This document shows, piece by piece, positions 1 to 9,345 of a stretch of DNA of 64,000 nt; positions within the stretch are counted from its first letter, which is position 1; every line of letters starts with the position of its first letter. Below the pieces are notes generated by a model, which saw only the letters and a list, made by a program, of their open reading frames with translations, was not told the DNA's origin and did no database searches. The translations under genes and the position numbers were made by a program. Origin of the DNA: Ktedonobacter racemifer DSM 44963 (GTDB lineage: Bacteria; Chloroflexota; Ktedonobacteria; Ktedonobacterales; Ktedonobacteraceae); the NCBI RefSeq assembly GCF_000178855.1, contig NZ_ADVG01000003.1, forward strand, positions 1,798,001 to 1,862,000, in the 5' to 3' direction.

Positions 1-221
1 GCGCTCCTGGCGGTTGCCGTGACCAGAGCGGATGAGCAGGTGGCGCTCGACCTGCTTCCAGGCAGGACCGGCCCTCTCGCCAGCAAAGGCATCAGCTGGG
101 GCCAGAGCGTGGTGATGATCTGGTTGATGGCGAGGCGGCTGGCATCGAGGAGCCGCAGGGCCTGAGCTTGCATGCCATCGGGCACGCGGATGGGGAACGA
201 GAGCGTTTGCGTTTTGACCAC
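1..221 (-). pseudogene. TnpB-like transposon nuclease, 5' fragment, frameshifted
   Basis: This is the N-terminal end of a TnpB-type (IS605-family) RNA-guided nuclease that runs off the left edge. The chosen start is GTG at 221, preceded by an AGGAGG ribosome site about 8 bases upstream. Reading from there gives residues such as VVKTQTLSFPIRVPDG. The frame breaks near 92-100, where one base appears to be missing; after the shift the reading continues as WKQVERHLLIRSGHGNRQER, a typical TnpB segment. The coding part seen is about 73 residues of a family that is usually 370-500. The catalytic RuvC half lies outside the window, so activity cannot be judged. The element end must lie between this start and the cupin gene at 316. 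Confidence 0.6.
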
Positions 222-315
222 CTGCGTCCTCCTGGTTTCTGACCCCGCGAGACGATTCGCTGCTGGGCCATCGATGCGTTGACCTCGATACCTGAAGTAT
301 ACGAAAAATCAACAT

Positions 316-642
316 GTGTTGCAACTATCAGCAACCCTATTATCAGGCCGTTTACCGCCTGACGAGGTGGGCTTTCAGTCTGATCGGCTTCAGATCTGGT
401 ACAACAACACGGCAGAAGCGTGGGCTGATCCTCAGCCTCACGCCCATCAGGAGAGCGATGAATGCTTTATCGTTCTACGAGGAAGCATTGTTGTCGAGGT
501 AGAGGGAGAACGGTTCACCATAGGTCCTCGCGAGTTCTGCTGCTTTCCGAGAGGGGTGTATCACCAGGTTGTCTTAGTCCACCCTCCGGCAGAGACGCTG
601 ATGCTTCGCGCACCATCAGTGAACGACAAAGTCTACCAATAG
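316..642 (+). CDS. Small single-domain cupin protein
   Basis: A 108-residue protein that is almost entirely one cupin beta-barrel. The first metal-binding motif is visible as PHAHQESDECFIVLRG (two His and one Glu, residues about 42-57). The second is the block EFCCFPRGVYHQV, which supplies the third His. Cupins of this size bind a divalent metal and act as small dioxygenases, isomerases or ligand sensors; the sequence does not say which. The start is taken as GTG at 316. The frame is open only from 283, just after the end of the neighbouring TnpB element, so the true N-terminus may have been trimmed by that insertion. The gene stands alone, with no co-directed partner. Confidence 0.7.
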   Translation: MLQLSATLLSGRLPPDEVGFQSDRLQIWYNNTAEAWADPQPHAHQESDECFIVLRGSIVVEVEGERFTIGPREFCCFPRGVYHQVVLVHPPAETLMLRAPSVNDKVYQ

Positions 643-1126
643 ATCCTTCATGTTATGCATTTTTGGGTAGGTGGGATGAATTTTCGCTGTCTTCTCTGGC
701 GGCGTAGGGCCGTTTTTAGAGGAAAACTGGAGTATATGGATGTGTTTATGAAAAACATCTATCTCTTCCAGAAAAGGTTTCATAACCTTGCACTAGATAA
801 CTTATCAAAGTAGGTGAATTCTGGTCTTTGGGACTTTGAATGAGAGATTACGCAAAATCGTGACGTACGTATATACAATACGCTGCGGTAAGGTAGTATC
901 CATTTCTAAGGATATGAAAAGGTGAAGGCAAGAAAGGCGAGCTAATCCTGCCTTTGCTCGACTTACATGGCAGTTGTATTTGCGAACTTGGAATAGAGAG
1001 GGGCCTAATTTATCTTCGGATAAAGCCAAGAAAAGGCTATATAAGCCGATTCAAACGGCGATATTTGCTCTTTGCTATTTCAACAGACGTGGCCAATTGT
1101 ATACTTTTCTAAGGAGAATGTACTCA
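643..1126. other. Intergenic region, 484 bp, with one copy of a direct repeat
   Basis: No convincing gene. It contains one copy (708-737) of a roughly 30-base repeat, core GGCCGTTTTT...ACTGGAGTATAT, whose other copy is at 2999-3028 on the far side of the binding-protein gene. The stretch just before 1127 holds the ribosome site AAGGAG at 1111-1116. Confidence 0.5.
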
Positions 1127-2881
1127 ATGCAGTCTGGTAAGAAACCTGTGACACTATTTTTGCCATTGCTCCTGACCCTGCTTGCTGTGCTTGTTGCAGC
1201 ATGCGGTGGCAACTCAGCAGGGAATAGTGCCTCTTCCACCAAGTTGTCTGCTGATCAGCAGATCTATGTCACTCCGTTGAGTGGTCTATCTGATGTCGCG
1301 ACGCTCGACCCTGGCCTCTCGACCGACAGCCCCTCGATCAGCTCTATTGATCTGATGTTCACGGGCCTGGTCCAGCTCGATAACAACCTGAAGGTGTATC
1401 CCGAACTGGCTCAGTCCTATACAGTCTCAAGCGATGGCCTGACCTGGACCTTCAAACTGCGCCCCGGCATTAAGTTCAGTGATGGCAATCCTATCACTGC
1501 CGATGACGTGGTCTTCAGCATCGACCGCGCGCTCAAGCCAGAGCTGAAGTCGACGGTTGCCCCCTCTTACTTGTCACTTATCAAGGACTCCGATAAGCGT
1601 TTCGCGGGCAAAGTCCCCACGCTGATCGGTGACAGCCTTTTTGCTCCCGATCCTACAACTGTCAAAATCGTGACCAGCAGCAACGCCCAGTACTTCTTGC
1701 AGTCGCTGACCTACCCGACCTCCTGGGTCTTGGAGAAGAGCTTTGTGCAGAAGTATGGCGACACTGATTTCCTGAAGCACCTGAATGAGGGTGGCTGCTC
1801 TGGCCCCTTCAAGCTGGATCAGTACACCTCCGGGAAGTCTATCAGCTTTGTGCCCAACACCAACTACTGGGGTGGCAAACCACAGCTGAAGAAAGTCGTC
1901 TACGCTTTCTACAAAGATCCCCAGACGGCCTATAAAGCCTACAAGACCAACCAGTTGGATAATGCTGGCGTGCCGACCGCTAACCTGGATGAGGCGCGCG
2001 CTCTGCCCAACAAGCAGTACCGCCAGGTGCCTCAGCTGACCATCGACTACTTCTCCATGAACTGGCTGGCCAAGCCTTTCAACAACGTCAAGATCCGCCA
2101 GGCCTTTGCGCTCTCCATCGACAAGGCCGCGATCGAGAAGAACATCAATAAGGGCGCGCGTTTGGCGACCAACCATATCGTGCCTCAGGGTATGCCTGGC
2201 TACAATCCCGACCTGAAGGGTCCCGCTGGCGTGACCAGCACCAAGGGTGACAAAGACCTGGCCAAGAAGCTCTTCCAGGAAGGTATGCAGGAGGAAGGCT
2301 ACACGACCGCCAACTTCCCCGCCATCACGATGATAACGGCCAGTGGTGGTTCACAGACTGCCAAGAACCTCTTCGAGTTCGCGCAGCAGCAGTGGAAAGA
2401 TACCCTGGGTGTTAACGTCACTATCAACGATGAAGACTTCAATAAGCGCCTTGCTGATGTTGCTGGTACCGTCGGCAACGGCAAATTGCAGATGTGGGCC
2501 GCTGCCTGGGGTGCTGACTATCCCGATCCTGAGGACTGGACCACCCTGCTCTTTGGTAAGGGATCACCCAATAATGATACCAACTTCGGTCTGGGTAAGG
2601 CCAAGGATGTTGCCCTTCAGCAGCAGACGCAGGATCTCATGTTGCAGGCTGATGTCAATCAGAACACCACTGAGCGTATTGCCCAGTACAACAAGGTTGA
2701 GCAGCAGCTTGTCGAGGATGCGGCCTGGATTCCTTTCGATCAGCGTGCCTCGAGCTATGTCCTCAAGCCCTGTGTCCAGGGTATCGTGGACAATGCACAA
2801 GGTATCATTCCTCCACAGCAATGGGCGAACATCTACAAGTCCGGCGATTCCCCCTGTGCCAACACGAGCACGTATAAATAA
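1127..2881 (+). CDS. ABC transporter peptide-type solute-binding lipoprotein (SBP family 5)
   Basis: A 584-residue periplasmic-type binding protein of the OppA/DppA family (SBP_bac_5), which captures oligopeptides, dipeptides or similar ligands for an ABC importer. The start is ATG 1127, because AAGGAG at 1111-1116 sits about 10 bases upstream; the in-frame ATG at 1118 is too close. The N-terminus is a lipoprotein signal: two Lys, a hydrophobic run, then LVAAC, with Cys at about residue 26 as the lipidated residue, followed by a Gly/Ser/Asn-rich linker. Family hallmarks include the ADDVVFSIDRAL region and FSMNWLAKPFNNVKIRQAFA. No permease or ATPase gene is adjacent, so it is an orphan that must work with a transporter elsewhere. 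A strong hairpin terminator follows. It is intact and probably functional. Confidence 0.9.
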   Translation: MQSGKKPVTLFLPLLLTLLAVLVAACGGNSAGNSASSTKLSADQQIYVTPLSGLSDVATLDPGLSTDSPSISSIDLMFTGLVQLDNNLKVYPELAQSYTVSSDGLTWTFKLRPGIKFSDGNPITADDVVFSIDRALKPELKSTVAPSYLSLIKDSDKRFAGKVPTLIGDSLFAPDPTTVKIVTSSNAQYFLQSLTYPTSWVLEKSFVQKYGDTDFLKHLNEGGCSGPFKLDQYTSGKSISFVPNTNYWGGKPQLKKVVYAFYKDPQTAYKAYKTNQLDNAGVPTANLDEARALPNKQYRQVPQLTIDYFSMNWLAKPFNNVKIRQAFALSIDKAAIEKNINKGARLATNHIVPQGMPGYNPDLKGPAGVTSTKGDKDLAKKLFQEGMQEEGYTTANFPAITMITASGGSQTAKNLFEFAQQQWKDTLGVNVTINDEDFNKRLADVAGTVGNGKLQMWAAAWGADYPDPEDWTTLLFGKGSPNNDTNFGLGKAKDVALQQQTQDLMLQADVNQNTTERIAQYNKVEQQLVEDAAWIPFDQRASSYVLKPCVQGIVDNAQGIIPPQQWANIYKSGDSPCANTSTYK

Positions 2882-2930
2882 GCTCGTGTGACGTAGAGGG
2901 TGCGTGATAACCATTCACGTACACTCTCTA

Positions 2931-2972
2931 GAAGAGGAGAGGATGCAAATTGCATCCTCTCCTCTTTTCTTT
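2931..2972 (+). terminator. Rho-independent terminator of the binding-protein gene
   Basis: A perfect inverted repeat, GAGGAGAGGATGCAA then TTGCATCCTCTCCTC, is followed at once by TTTTCTTT. It lies 50 bases after the stop codon of the solute-binding protein. Confidence 0.85.
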
Positions 2973-3134
2973 GTTGTCGGCTTTTTCTCGCGGCATATGG
3001 CCGTTTTTGGGGAGAAACTGGAGTATATTCGGCGGGATCGCTTATGCTTATTGATAGATAACGATACACTCTGGAGAAATAGTAAGCGCGGCGTCATCTC
3101 CGGCGCGAGGGAAATGGCGAGGAGATAGGCGCCA

Positions 3135-4006
3135 GGGTATTGTCAACTTGATTGCATGGAAGGATACAGGTTTCTGAAAAAGGGGCTAAAAAGAGAAAGA
3201 CATGGGAAGAGTTGGGAATTCCTCTGCGTTAAGCGGCTTGGTTGCTCGTAGTGATCTCGTTCCAGATCTGGAATCGCTCTTGCAAAAGAGCACGATACTC
3301 CGAAGCTTTGAGATGATGTCGTCGTAGGCGAAAGTGATCGGAGACCGGTCCAAAGACCGAGAGGAAGCGTTGCGCGTGACCAGGGGACTTGAACCGGCGC
3401 ATGCTTCGCTCTCGTTGTCGCGTGGGCTGGTGCGAATTCTCTGCTCGATTGTTCAGGCCTTTGTGCTGGCGGTGCTCGACACCTGGACAAATTTCTTTCT
3501 TGGCGGCAGCATAGCTCGCCAGTTTATCGGTGATAATCACACGAGGTACGTATTTCATCCCTTTGAGCAGCTTCCGAAAAAACTTCTTAGCGGCGTGTTT
3601 GTTGCGCCGACTCTGGACCAGGATATCAAGCACCTTGCCATGTTGATCCACCGCGCGCCACAGATACTGTCTTTTCCCATTGATGGTCAAAAACACCTCA
3701 TCCAGATGCCACGTATCTCCCAGCCTCGTGCGGCGACGCTTCAGCTCATTGACATACGTTTGGCCAAAGTTGAGGCACCACTGACGGAGGTTTCGTGGGT
3801 GAGCACGACTCCACGCTCTGCCATAAGCTCTTCGACATCACGGAAACTGAGTGAAAACCGGAAATACAGCCAGACGCAATGATTGATGATCGCTGGCGGG
3901 AAGCGATATCCTTTGTAGGGAGAGGCAGAGATATTCTTTTTCATGAGACCATTGTATCATGCTGTTCAGTTTTTTTGTGCGTGGTTTCATCAACTTGACA
4001 ATACCC
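3135..4006 (-). mobile_element. IS6-family insertion sequence, 872 bp, decayed
   Basis: The ends are an inverted repeat: GGGTATTGTCAACTTGAT at 3135 and its complement, with one mismatch, ending at 4006. The element contains one transposase gene on the minus strand broken by a frameshift. The 8-bp sequences on either side do not match, so no target duplication is visible. Confidence 0.8.
3229..3944 (-). pseudogene. IS6-family DDE transposase, one frameshift
   Basis: Transposase of the enclosing IS6 element. The N-terminal part (3944 down to about 3790) encodes MKKNISASPYKGYRFPP and a helix-turn-helix-like segment ending in LTHET. The frame then shifts by one near 3785-3795 and continues as RQWCLNFGQTYVNEL, joining the catalytic part. 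The DDE core is recognisable: DEVFLTI (first Asp), ITDKLASY (second Asp) and the NRAENSHQPTRQRERSMRR block (Glu), which is characteristic of IS6/IS240 transposases. Apart from the single shift it is full length, about 235 residues. The break may be real decay or programmed frameshifting; real decay seems likelier because IS6 normally uses one continuous frame. Confidence 0.75.
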
Positions 4007-4117
4007 GAAAAAGAGCTCCACGACGCAGTACGTAAGGTACAGCAAGAAAAGAAGAAAAAGTAAGGTCAGCATAGTAATATCAGCCTTCTGATATGCATAT
4101 GTCGTCCTCAATAAAGA

Positions 4118-4170
4118 ACATCCAGTCATATTTACGGACAAGCCAATAAAGCATGACTGGATGTTTTTTT
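4118..4170. terminator. Hairpin, possible bidirectional terminator
   Basis: Arms ACATCCAGTCAT and ATGACTGGATGT enclose a 23-base loop; TTTTTTT follows on the plus strand. On the minus strand it lies about 70 bases beyond the stop of the 4238-4702 gene and is followed by TTCTTTATT, so it may serve that gene. Confidence 0.5.
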
Positions 4171-4237
4171 CGCTCCACTGCTCTCTGTATGCGAACAGAT
4201 GCATTACCCATTGGGAAGGGAGAGAGGTGCGAATGTG

Positions 4238-4702
4238 TCACCTTACTCGTACGTACGTCAGTGCAAGGTCCTTCTCCCAGGCTGCTCCCTCTCGTGACAT
4301 TTCACCCTGAGTTTCCATCTTGTTGCCGTTGTCTTCTATGGTCATGGTGACTCGCTGAGAAAAACTGGGCTCATCACGCCACCACTTGAGCTGATTTCCT
4401 GTCATGGTCATGTCGTATTTTCTGGAGATGCCACGTTCATCAAAGGAAAGCTGAAAATAGGTTTTCGCCACATCATCGCTGCCAAAAATCGCAACCCCGT
4501 CAGGAAAACTAGGGTGGTCAATCTCTGTGTGCATGATCAAGAACGCGCCGCCAGCAAGCCAATCAAAAGTTGTACGGCCATGCAAGATTATCCCGGGAAG
4601 GTAAGGATGAGACCCGGTGGTTTGCCATTGCCCCACTAACACCTTCAAGGGTTCAAGCGCGGGGTTGGGTCGTAATGCTTTGCTTCCGATTTGTTCTTCC
4701 AT
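4238..4702 (-). CDS. Hypothetical small beta-barrel-like protein
   Basis: A 154-residue soluble protein with no signal peptide or membrane segment. It starts with a charged segment, then PALEPLKVLVGQWQTTG, a beginning typical of lipocalin/FABP-like or DUF1579-like barrels, where a Leu-x-x-Leu-x-Gly-x-Trp motif opens the fold. The rest alternates short hydrophobic strands with charged turns, including HTEIDHPSFPDGVAIFG and FDERGISRKYDM. Such proteins often bind small hydrophobic ligands, but no ligand can be named here. The gene stands alone between two transposons and faces a candidate terminator. The start ATG 4702 was chosen as the first in a well-formed frame; no strong ribosome site is seen. 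Confidence 0.6.
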   Translation of the reverse strand: MEEQIGSKALRPNPALEPLKVLVGQWQTTGSHPYLPGIILHGRTTFDWLAGGAFLIMHTEIDHPSFPDGVAIFGSDDVAKTYFQLSFDERGISRKYDMTMTGNQLKWWRDEPSFSQRVTMTIEDNGNKMETQGEMSREGAAWEKDLALTYVRVR

Positions 4703-4889
4703 ATTTTTCTATGATAGCTCTGATGACCCAAAAAATCAAGACAGTTTTTGGACACATCACAGGATTTTTGAAGTATCCGAATTGTACCATAGTCTGAGAT
4801 TAGCCGAGTGTCGTCCCTTTTTCATAAATTCTGCCGTTTGCGTTGAGGAGCACAAACGCCATGTGGTAAATAAGGCGAAGAGCGGTTCT

Positions 4890-7073
4890 TCCCACGGGAT
4901 GCGCAACGAGATCACAGCAAGCGAGTAAAAAGAGAAAAAGATCGAGTGTGAAAATGGACAAAGGATTACTGCCCTCGTACTCTGCTCAGAGGGAGATTGT
5001 TCGCTTTTGAGACACGTTACTCTCTCCTCATCCCTCTTTCGTTACTTCACTGCCAGAAAAGCGGGAACACCTGCGACAGTGACTCGCATCACCGCTGGGC
5101 CCCACCAAGCGTTACGCCCAAGTCGATCATACCAACTCCAGCGATGATGCGAGCGGACGGCACGCGGTGAGCGCTGTGGAGGGGAAATGTTCTTTGGAAT
5201 GTCAGGCAGTGGAACAATCTCGACATGTTGTCTGCGCCAGTGGGTCATCCATGTTCTGCGAAGCATCCGCCCCGCGACATCCACCCATTGCGTTGCTGCT
5301 AGGATTCCAGACGTGGTTCTACGCATGAAGGTGCAGGCAAAAGACGACGAACAGCACTGACGCGACGAGCACGATTCCCTTTGGCTTTTCGAGCCAGACA
5401 TTGCTCACGCAGAGGGCAGCACAAGCAATCTTCTTGGAGGGCTACATAGACAGCTCGTTGAGAGAAGGCGTTCTCCTGGCGCACTTCGCTCAACCAGAGA
5501 GATTTTCCTGCAGGACATTGCAGCATCCCGTTCTCTTGTAAGGTGAAGGCATCTGCTCCGAAACCACCACGCGCCCATCCCCCACCTTTCGCCTGCTGCC
5601 AAGGGGCATATTCTTCAGAGAGACGTTCCGACACCACTATGTGTGCTGGAGGTTCCTTCGAGGAGGTCCACTCAATTTCGCGCATTTGTTGTCCCTGCAT
5701 GCCATGTCCGAGCACGAGCCGAAGGTTCCATATCCATTGGCACGCGATTTGCCAGAGGGCTACGCCCACACTCTGAGTAGCAACACCAGCGATCCGGGTC
5801 GTTTTCGACATCTTCATCTGCGAGCACCGCTTCAAACGCCCCACGTCCATGATACAGGTCCAGCACGTCCTCCACCAGAAATCTTTCGACATCAAGGGTC
5901 GTCATGAAGAGTTCATAGACCCACTCATTGATGCGCTTTCCCACCGAAATCGACTTTTCAGGTGCAGGCGCTTGATGTCGGGCAACAATCACGCGAACTT
6001 GAGGGAAGTCTTCCCCTGGTTGAAGCCAGCCTCCATCAAAGAGCTCAACGACCTCACCCGTGTTTATGCTCGTCATGTTTGCCGTTGGTGCATGAACCAG
6101 GACACCTTGAATCTGGGGATGCTCCAAGATCTGATATCCTCTCCCTCGTGTCACGAGGTGCACACCAGCCAGGATGATTTGCGCGATCACCGCCGCGTCG
6201 CCATATTGCCCATCGAGACGGACTAAGGCCACCTCTGATGTGAGCGCAAAAGTTTTCACGTAGGAGGTGATCGCCTGAAGTGCTGAAGCAAGTTCGTCAC
6301 GATAGTCACCATTCCCTTTCCCTGAATATGTCCCGATCCATTGACGAGTATGCATTTGAAGAGCGGTGGTACGTGTACGTACCACCTCACCTCGCTTGCG
6401 CCCTTTGTAACCAGGCGCACAGACCGCATCAAGACGGCGTCGCGTAGCGGGAAGTTCAGGACCACAAGGTAACGCTCGTTGCCGTGCGGCCTGACGCGTG
6501 GCATCTACATCAAAAACAATGCAGCGGTGACCCTGGCGATCCCACAATCCGCCGATACTCTCCAAGGTCCAGCCATCAGTGAAAGCATGGTGCTGGAAGA
6601 GTGCACGGAAGGTCTCCAAGCAAGGACGATCTACATCGGCTAAGAAGCGACTCAAGCTAGAACGATGAGGAAGACATCTGCGCCCAAACAATGCCATGAA
6701 CTCCGTCTCGAAAGGCTCTATGCGCTCAAAGAAGTCTGCTAACGTCCGCTCGCCGCTGATTGCATAACCTATCAGCAAGGCAAGAAAATCGATGGGTTCA
6801 TAGCTGCCAAAACGTCCGCGCACCAAACGCACCTCATGAGCAAACACATCAAGCAGACCATTCGCTGCGAGGTGCTGAACAATGATGACCACTTCAGCGA
6901 ACCAGATTGGTACCGAGGGGCGATCTACAGGAGATGTGTGGACTTGAATGCAAGCGTTGGGTATCATAGGTAGAGAGACCTCCTTCTGAGAGAAGATTTT
7001 GTTCCTTCTCATTAGAGATCTCTTTTTCTTTCTGCTGCTAGCTTGCTGTGATCTCGTTGCGCATCCCGTGGGA
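4890..7073 (-). mobile_element. Insertion sequence, about 2.18 kb, with 33-bp perfect terminal inverted repeats
   Basis: The left end reads CCCACGGGATGCGCAACGAG and continues ATCACAGCAAGC (4891-4922). Its exact complement is at 7041-7072, and the match extends one base further out. It holds one long DDE transposase on the minus strand, now broken. The flanks show no target duplication. The family is uncertain; IS1380-like is my best guess. Confidence 0.7.
5042..6967 (-). pseudogene. DDE transposase of the 33-bp-IR element, two frameshifts
   Basis: Reconstructed as one transposase of about 640 residues. The start ATG 6967 (MIPNACIQVH) follows GGAGG by about 10 bases. The first frame runs to about 5780 and includes an N-terminal block (FGSYEPIDFLALLIGYAISG), the segment CIVFDVDATRQAARQRALP, and LVRLDGQYGDAAVIAQ, which look like the first and second Asp of a DDE core. 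A frameshift near 5775-5790 leads into a frame with a Cys-rich segment (CLCCPLREQCLARKAKG). A second near 5325 leads into the C-terminal frame ending LAVK. The Cys-rich segment before the C-terminus resembles IS1182/IS1380-type transposases; I cannot assign the family firmly. Confidence 0.6.
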
Positions 7074-7241
7074 GGTCACTTATCTTTGGGCAATTTGCTA
7101 GGTATAAATGAGTGAGACTGCGTAACTTACTAAGGGAGGTAATATCTTGAGCGAACCCCCGTTGCCAGACAGATGAGGAAGTCAACTCCTGATGGAGAGG
7201 GTGAGTGGGTCACTCTCTCCTTTCGATGCGCGGACCCGCTT

Positions 7242-7733
7242 TTATCGGTCAGCCTCCTGCTCGACATAACGGGCCAGTTTCTCCAGACTCGACTGAGTGC
7301 CAGCTTCGTTGTCCTCGGGCCGAACGCCCGACGGAATCCCCTTGAAGAAGAGAGAGACGGTTGTTCCGCCGTTTTCAGTCTCAAATGTGGCCTCCATGAT
7401 CATCTCCCCTTTGAACGCCGGATTGACCGTATCAAAGGTGATCGCTTCAACGATTTTTCTCGGAGGCGTCAGTTCCACAAATCGCGCCGTATAGCGATCT
7501 TCCCGATCTTCAGTCTTGCCTGGGGAGGTCGTTTCGGTTGAAGGGTAGTACAGCGACATCTGATACCCTCCGCCCACTCGGTAGTCGAAACGATGGACCT
7601 GACCAGCCATGTCTCCCGGTGCTTGCCAGACAGCCAGGGCTGCGGGGTCAGTAAAGGCTCGATAGAGCACTTCAGGCATTGCTTTGATCCACTTGGAGTT
7701 TCGCGTACTGGCCCGCGAGAACGCATCGGTCAT
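7242..7733 (-). CDS. SRPBCC / AHSA1-family protein
   Basis: A 163-residue protein of the AHSA1 (activator of Hsp90 ATPase homologue 1) branch of the SRPBCC fold, a helix-grip barrel with a hydrophobic ligand pocket. Typical landmarks are PEVLYRAFTDPAALAVWQAP near the start, ARFVELTPPRKIVEAI in the middle, and GTTVSLFFKGIPSGVRPED followed by a C-terminal helix with SSLEKLARYVE. The start ATG is supported by AAAGGAG about 7 bases upstream. Bacterial members are mostly of unknown ligand; some act in stress or polyketide-related pathways. It sits alone, tail to tail with nothing, and its upstream side is the terminal hairpin of the IscB element, so its original promoter may have been displaced. 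Confidence 0.8.
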   Translation of the reverse strand: MTDAFSRASTRNSKWIKAMPEVLYRAFTDPAALAVWQAPGDMAGQVHRFDYRVGGGYQMSLYYPSTETTSPGKTEDREDRYTARFVELTPPRKIVEAITFDTVNPAFKGEMIMEATFETENGGTTVSLFFKGIPSGVRPEDNEAGTQSSLEKLARYVEQEADR

Positions 7734-7791
7734 GGGTATCTCCTTTCACCATTCACCATCATAAAATTGCGCAATGCGGGGACCCCTGGCT

Positions 7792-9081
7792 TTAGACATG
7801 GGGAGGAGCATTGCGCACTCCTTTCTGTGTGTACTCATAGCCATCTGCTCGATGGATACAATGCATATATTTGGGATGGATATCGACCTTCCCAAGGCGA
7901 AACGACGGACGATGGCGAATGGCTATTCTTCCTTCAAATGTTCCTTTGGAGGTAATGGCTTTTACCATATCACCTGTGCGATATCCAAGAAACGTTTTTC
8001 TTCGTTGTTTATGTTTTTCTGGGAATCCGTACTTATCAGGAACGCACATTTGTCTTCTTCCATGACCATTGGCAGTAATAAGCAAAGGAACCACCCCTTT
8101 GTGGGAAATGGCAGAAGGGGTGCTCTTGCCCACGCAGGTGGCATCGAGCCAATGCGTCTTGGCTAGCCCTCTTGTGGTTCGGTTGTACTTGGTCAACCCA
8201 CCACTGCCGCACTCGACAGGCAAGCCAAATGCTTTGAGCCGTTCAAGCAAGGCAAAGCGTGTAGCATTCACTGCACTGGCATCCTTGAGAGGCTTTTTGA
8301 CCTGAGCCAGAATGCGCTTGAGCACATCAGGCTTCTTCGCAAGAAACACCGCAATATCCTGCGTCCCTTTGGCAATATTGCATGGCTCGCAAGCCAGGGT
8401 AAGATTGCTTATCCTATGGGTGCCACCGTTGGCGCGAGGATGAATGTGCTCAATTTGCAAGGGCACATCTTGCTTGCCACAATAGGCGCATGTTCGCTTC
8501 CATTTTTCGAGTACGTATTCCCTGACCTCGTAGCCTTGCAGCGTGCCTTGCTGGTATTCCACTCCTGTAATATCGGGATTCTCCATCAGTTGCAGATCAA
8601 ACTTGACCAATTCCTGGCTCAGAGCAGTAATGGGAGCAGAGCGACACAAGCGAGCTACCCACGTCAGAATATTGGCAAGACGACTTTCCAGCGATGGTGG
8701 CAACCACCCTTTCTTACGCCTTCTATTCTGAAATCGCGGTTTGCGATACCTTGTTTTGCGGTTGCGTCGTCTGCGACGAACACCACGGCGACTATCCAGG
8801 CTATCTTTTATAGCGTGCCCACGATGCTCAAGTTCAGCCGCAAAAACAACTTTCCCGTTGGTATCGTTCACCAGGGCAATACCCGTGGTTTTGCTGCCAG
8901 GATCAAGCTTGAGGCGCAAGGGTTGCACCTCTGGCTGATCTACCACCCGTTTGAGCACAATGGTAAATGGGTATCTCCTGTACACGGCTGCGTTGCCCTG
9001 TGTGAGCAAGAGCCTTGCACGTGCTGGATGCACCGGATTTAAGGGCTTATAGTCACTATCAATCACGAATACATTGCTCAA
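7792..9081 (-). CDS. iscB: IscB RNA-guided HNH/RuvC nuclease
   Basis: IscB is the small ancestor of Cas9: it uses an omega-RNA to cut DNA next to a short target-adjacent motif. The start is TTG 9081, six bases after a perfect AGGAGG, giving 429 residues that begin SNVFVIDSDYKPLNP (the PLMP-type N-terminal domain). All key blocks are present: RuvC-I LKLDPGSKTTGIAL (Asp about 60); an Arg-rich bridge helix (about 98-124); RuvC-II SQELVKFD (Glu about 157); an HNH domain CAYCGKQDV...IEHIHPRANGG...CEPC (Cys 198/201, His 212, Cys 231/234); and RuvC-III THWLDATCV (His 310, Asp 313). The length matches IscB rather than Cas9. The reading frame is unbroken. The 3' end overlaps the terminal hairpin of the element. 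Confidence 0.9.
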   Translation of the reverse strand: MSNVFVIDSDYKPLNPVHPARARLLLTQGNAAVYRRYPFTIVLKRVVDQPEVQPLRLKLDPGSKTTGIALVNDTNGKVVFAAELEHRGHAIKDSLDSRRGVRRRRRNRKTRYRKPRFQNRRRKKGWLPPSLESRLANILTWVARLCRSAPITALSQELVKFDLQLMENPDITGVEYQQGTLQGYEVREYVLEKWKRTCAYCGKQDVPLQIEHIHPRANGGTHRISNLTLACEPCNIAKGTQDIAVFLAKKPDVLKRILAQVKKPLKDASAVNATRFALLERLKAFGLPVECGSGGLTKYNRTTRGLAKTHWLDATCVGKSTPSAISHKGVVPLLITANGHGRRQMCVPDKYGFPEKHKQRRKTFLGYRTGDMVKAITSKGTFEGRIAIRHRPSFRLGKVDIHPKYMHCIHRADGYEYTQKGVRNAPPHV

Positions 9082-9345
9082 GTTGAGCCTCCTGTCTTGC
9101 AGGGTAATGTTTGCCTCGTCAATGTTAGCAAACGGTTTTACGTACAACACACGTCCTTAACCCTCTAGGGATGTTTAATGCTGTACCGTAGCGGTTGGAG
9201 CTGGCAAAGCACCCCAACGTACCTATTTCGTTCCTAACGTAGCCCGATAGCCTTGATGATTCTATCCATCAAGTCTGCTCTGGCTGAGACTGGTCAGGTC
9301 CAGGCTTACTTACGCAAGCCCCTGCCTTTAGGCATGGGGTTCCTG
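9082..9345 (-). ncRNA. Candidate omega-RNA of IscB
   Basis: The 260-base non-coding stretch between the element's left end and the iscB start is where IscB systems encode their guide RNA scaffold. On the minus strand it begins with the end hairpin CCCCATGCC-TAAA-GGCAGGGG (9319-9339), continues with several GC-rich self-complementary stretches, and runs to the ribosome site of iscB. By analogy with known IscB loci, the guide would be the 15-20 bases just outside the element, on the minus strand at about 9346-9362. The boundaries are inferred, not seen. Confidence 0.6.

Larger units (their letters stand above)
7768..9345 (-). mobile_element. IscB-carrying IS200/IS605-type element (no TnpA)
   Basis: Bounded by palindromic ends. 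At 7768-7816 a nested hairpin has outer arms GCGCAATGC/GCATTGCGC and inner arms CCCC/GGGG. At 9319-9339 the hairpin is CCCCTGCC-TTTA-GGCATGGGG. Inside are an intact iscB and, upstream of it, a candidate omega-RNA. There are no inverted repeats in the classical sense and no target duplication, as expected for single-strand IS200/IS605 mobility. No Y1 transposase is present, so movement would need one in trans. Confidence 0.8.

Noticed and set aside
1574..2176. 200-codon open frame opposite the binding-protein gene
   Set aside because: Antisense shadow of a strongly supported gene; no ribosome site.
8416..9042. 208-codon open frame on the plus strand opposite iscB
   Set aside because: It has no family features and lies wholly inside the well-supported iscB gene; it is a shadow of that gene's base composition.
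7792..9081. Cas9 or a CRISPR-linked nuclease
   Set aside because: Size (429 aa), the PLMP-type N-terminus and the absence of a REC lobe, cas1/cas2 and repeats all point to IscB.
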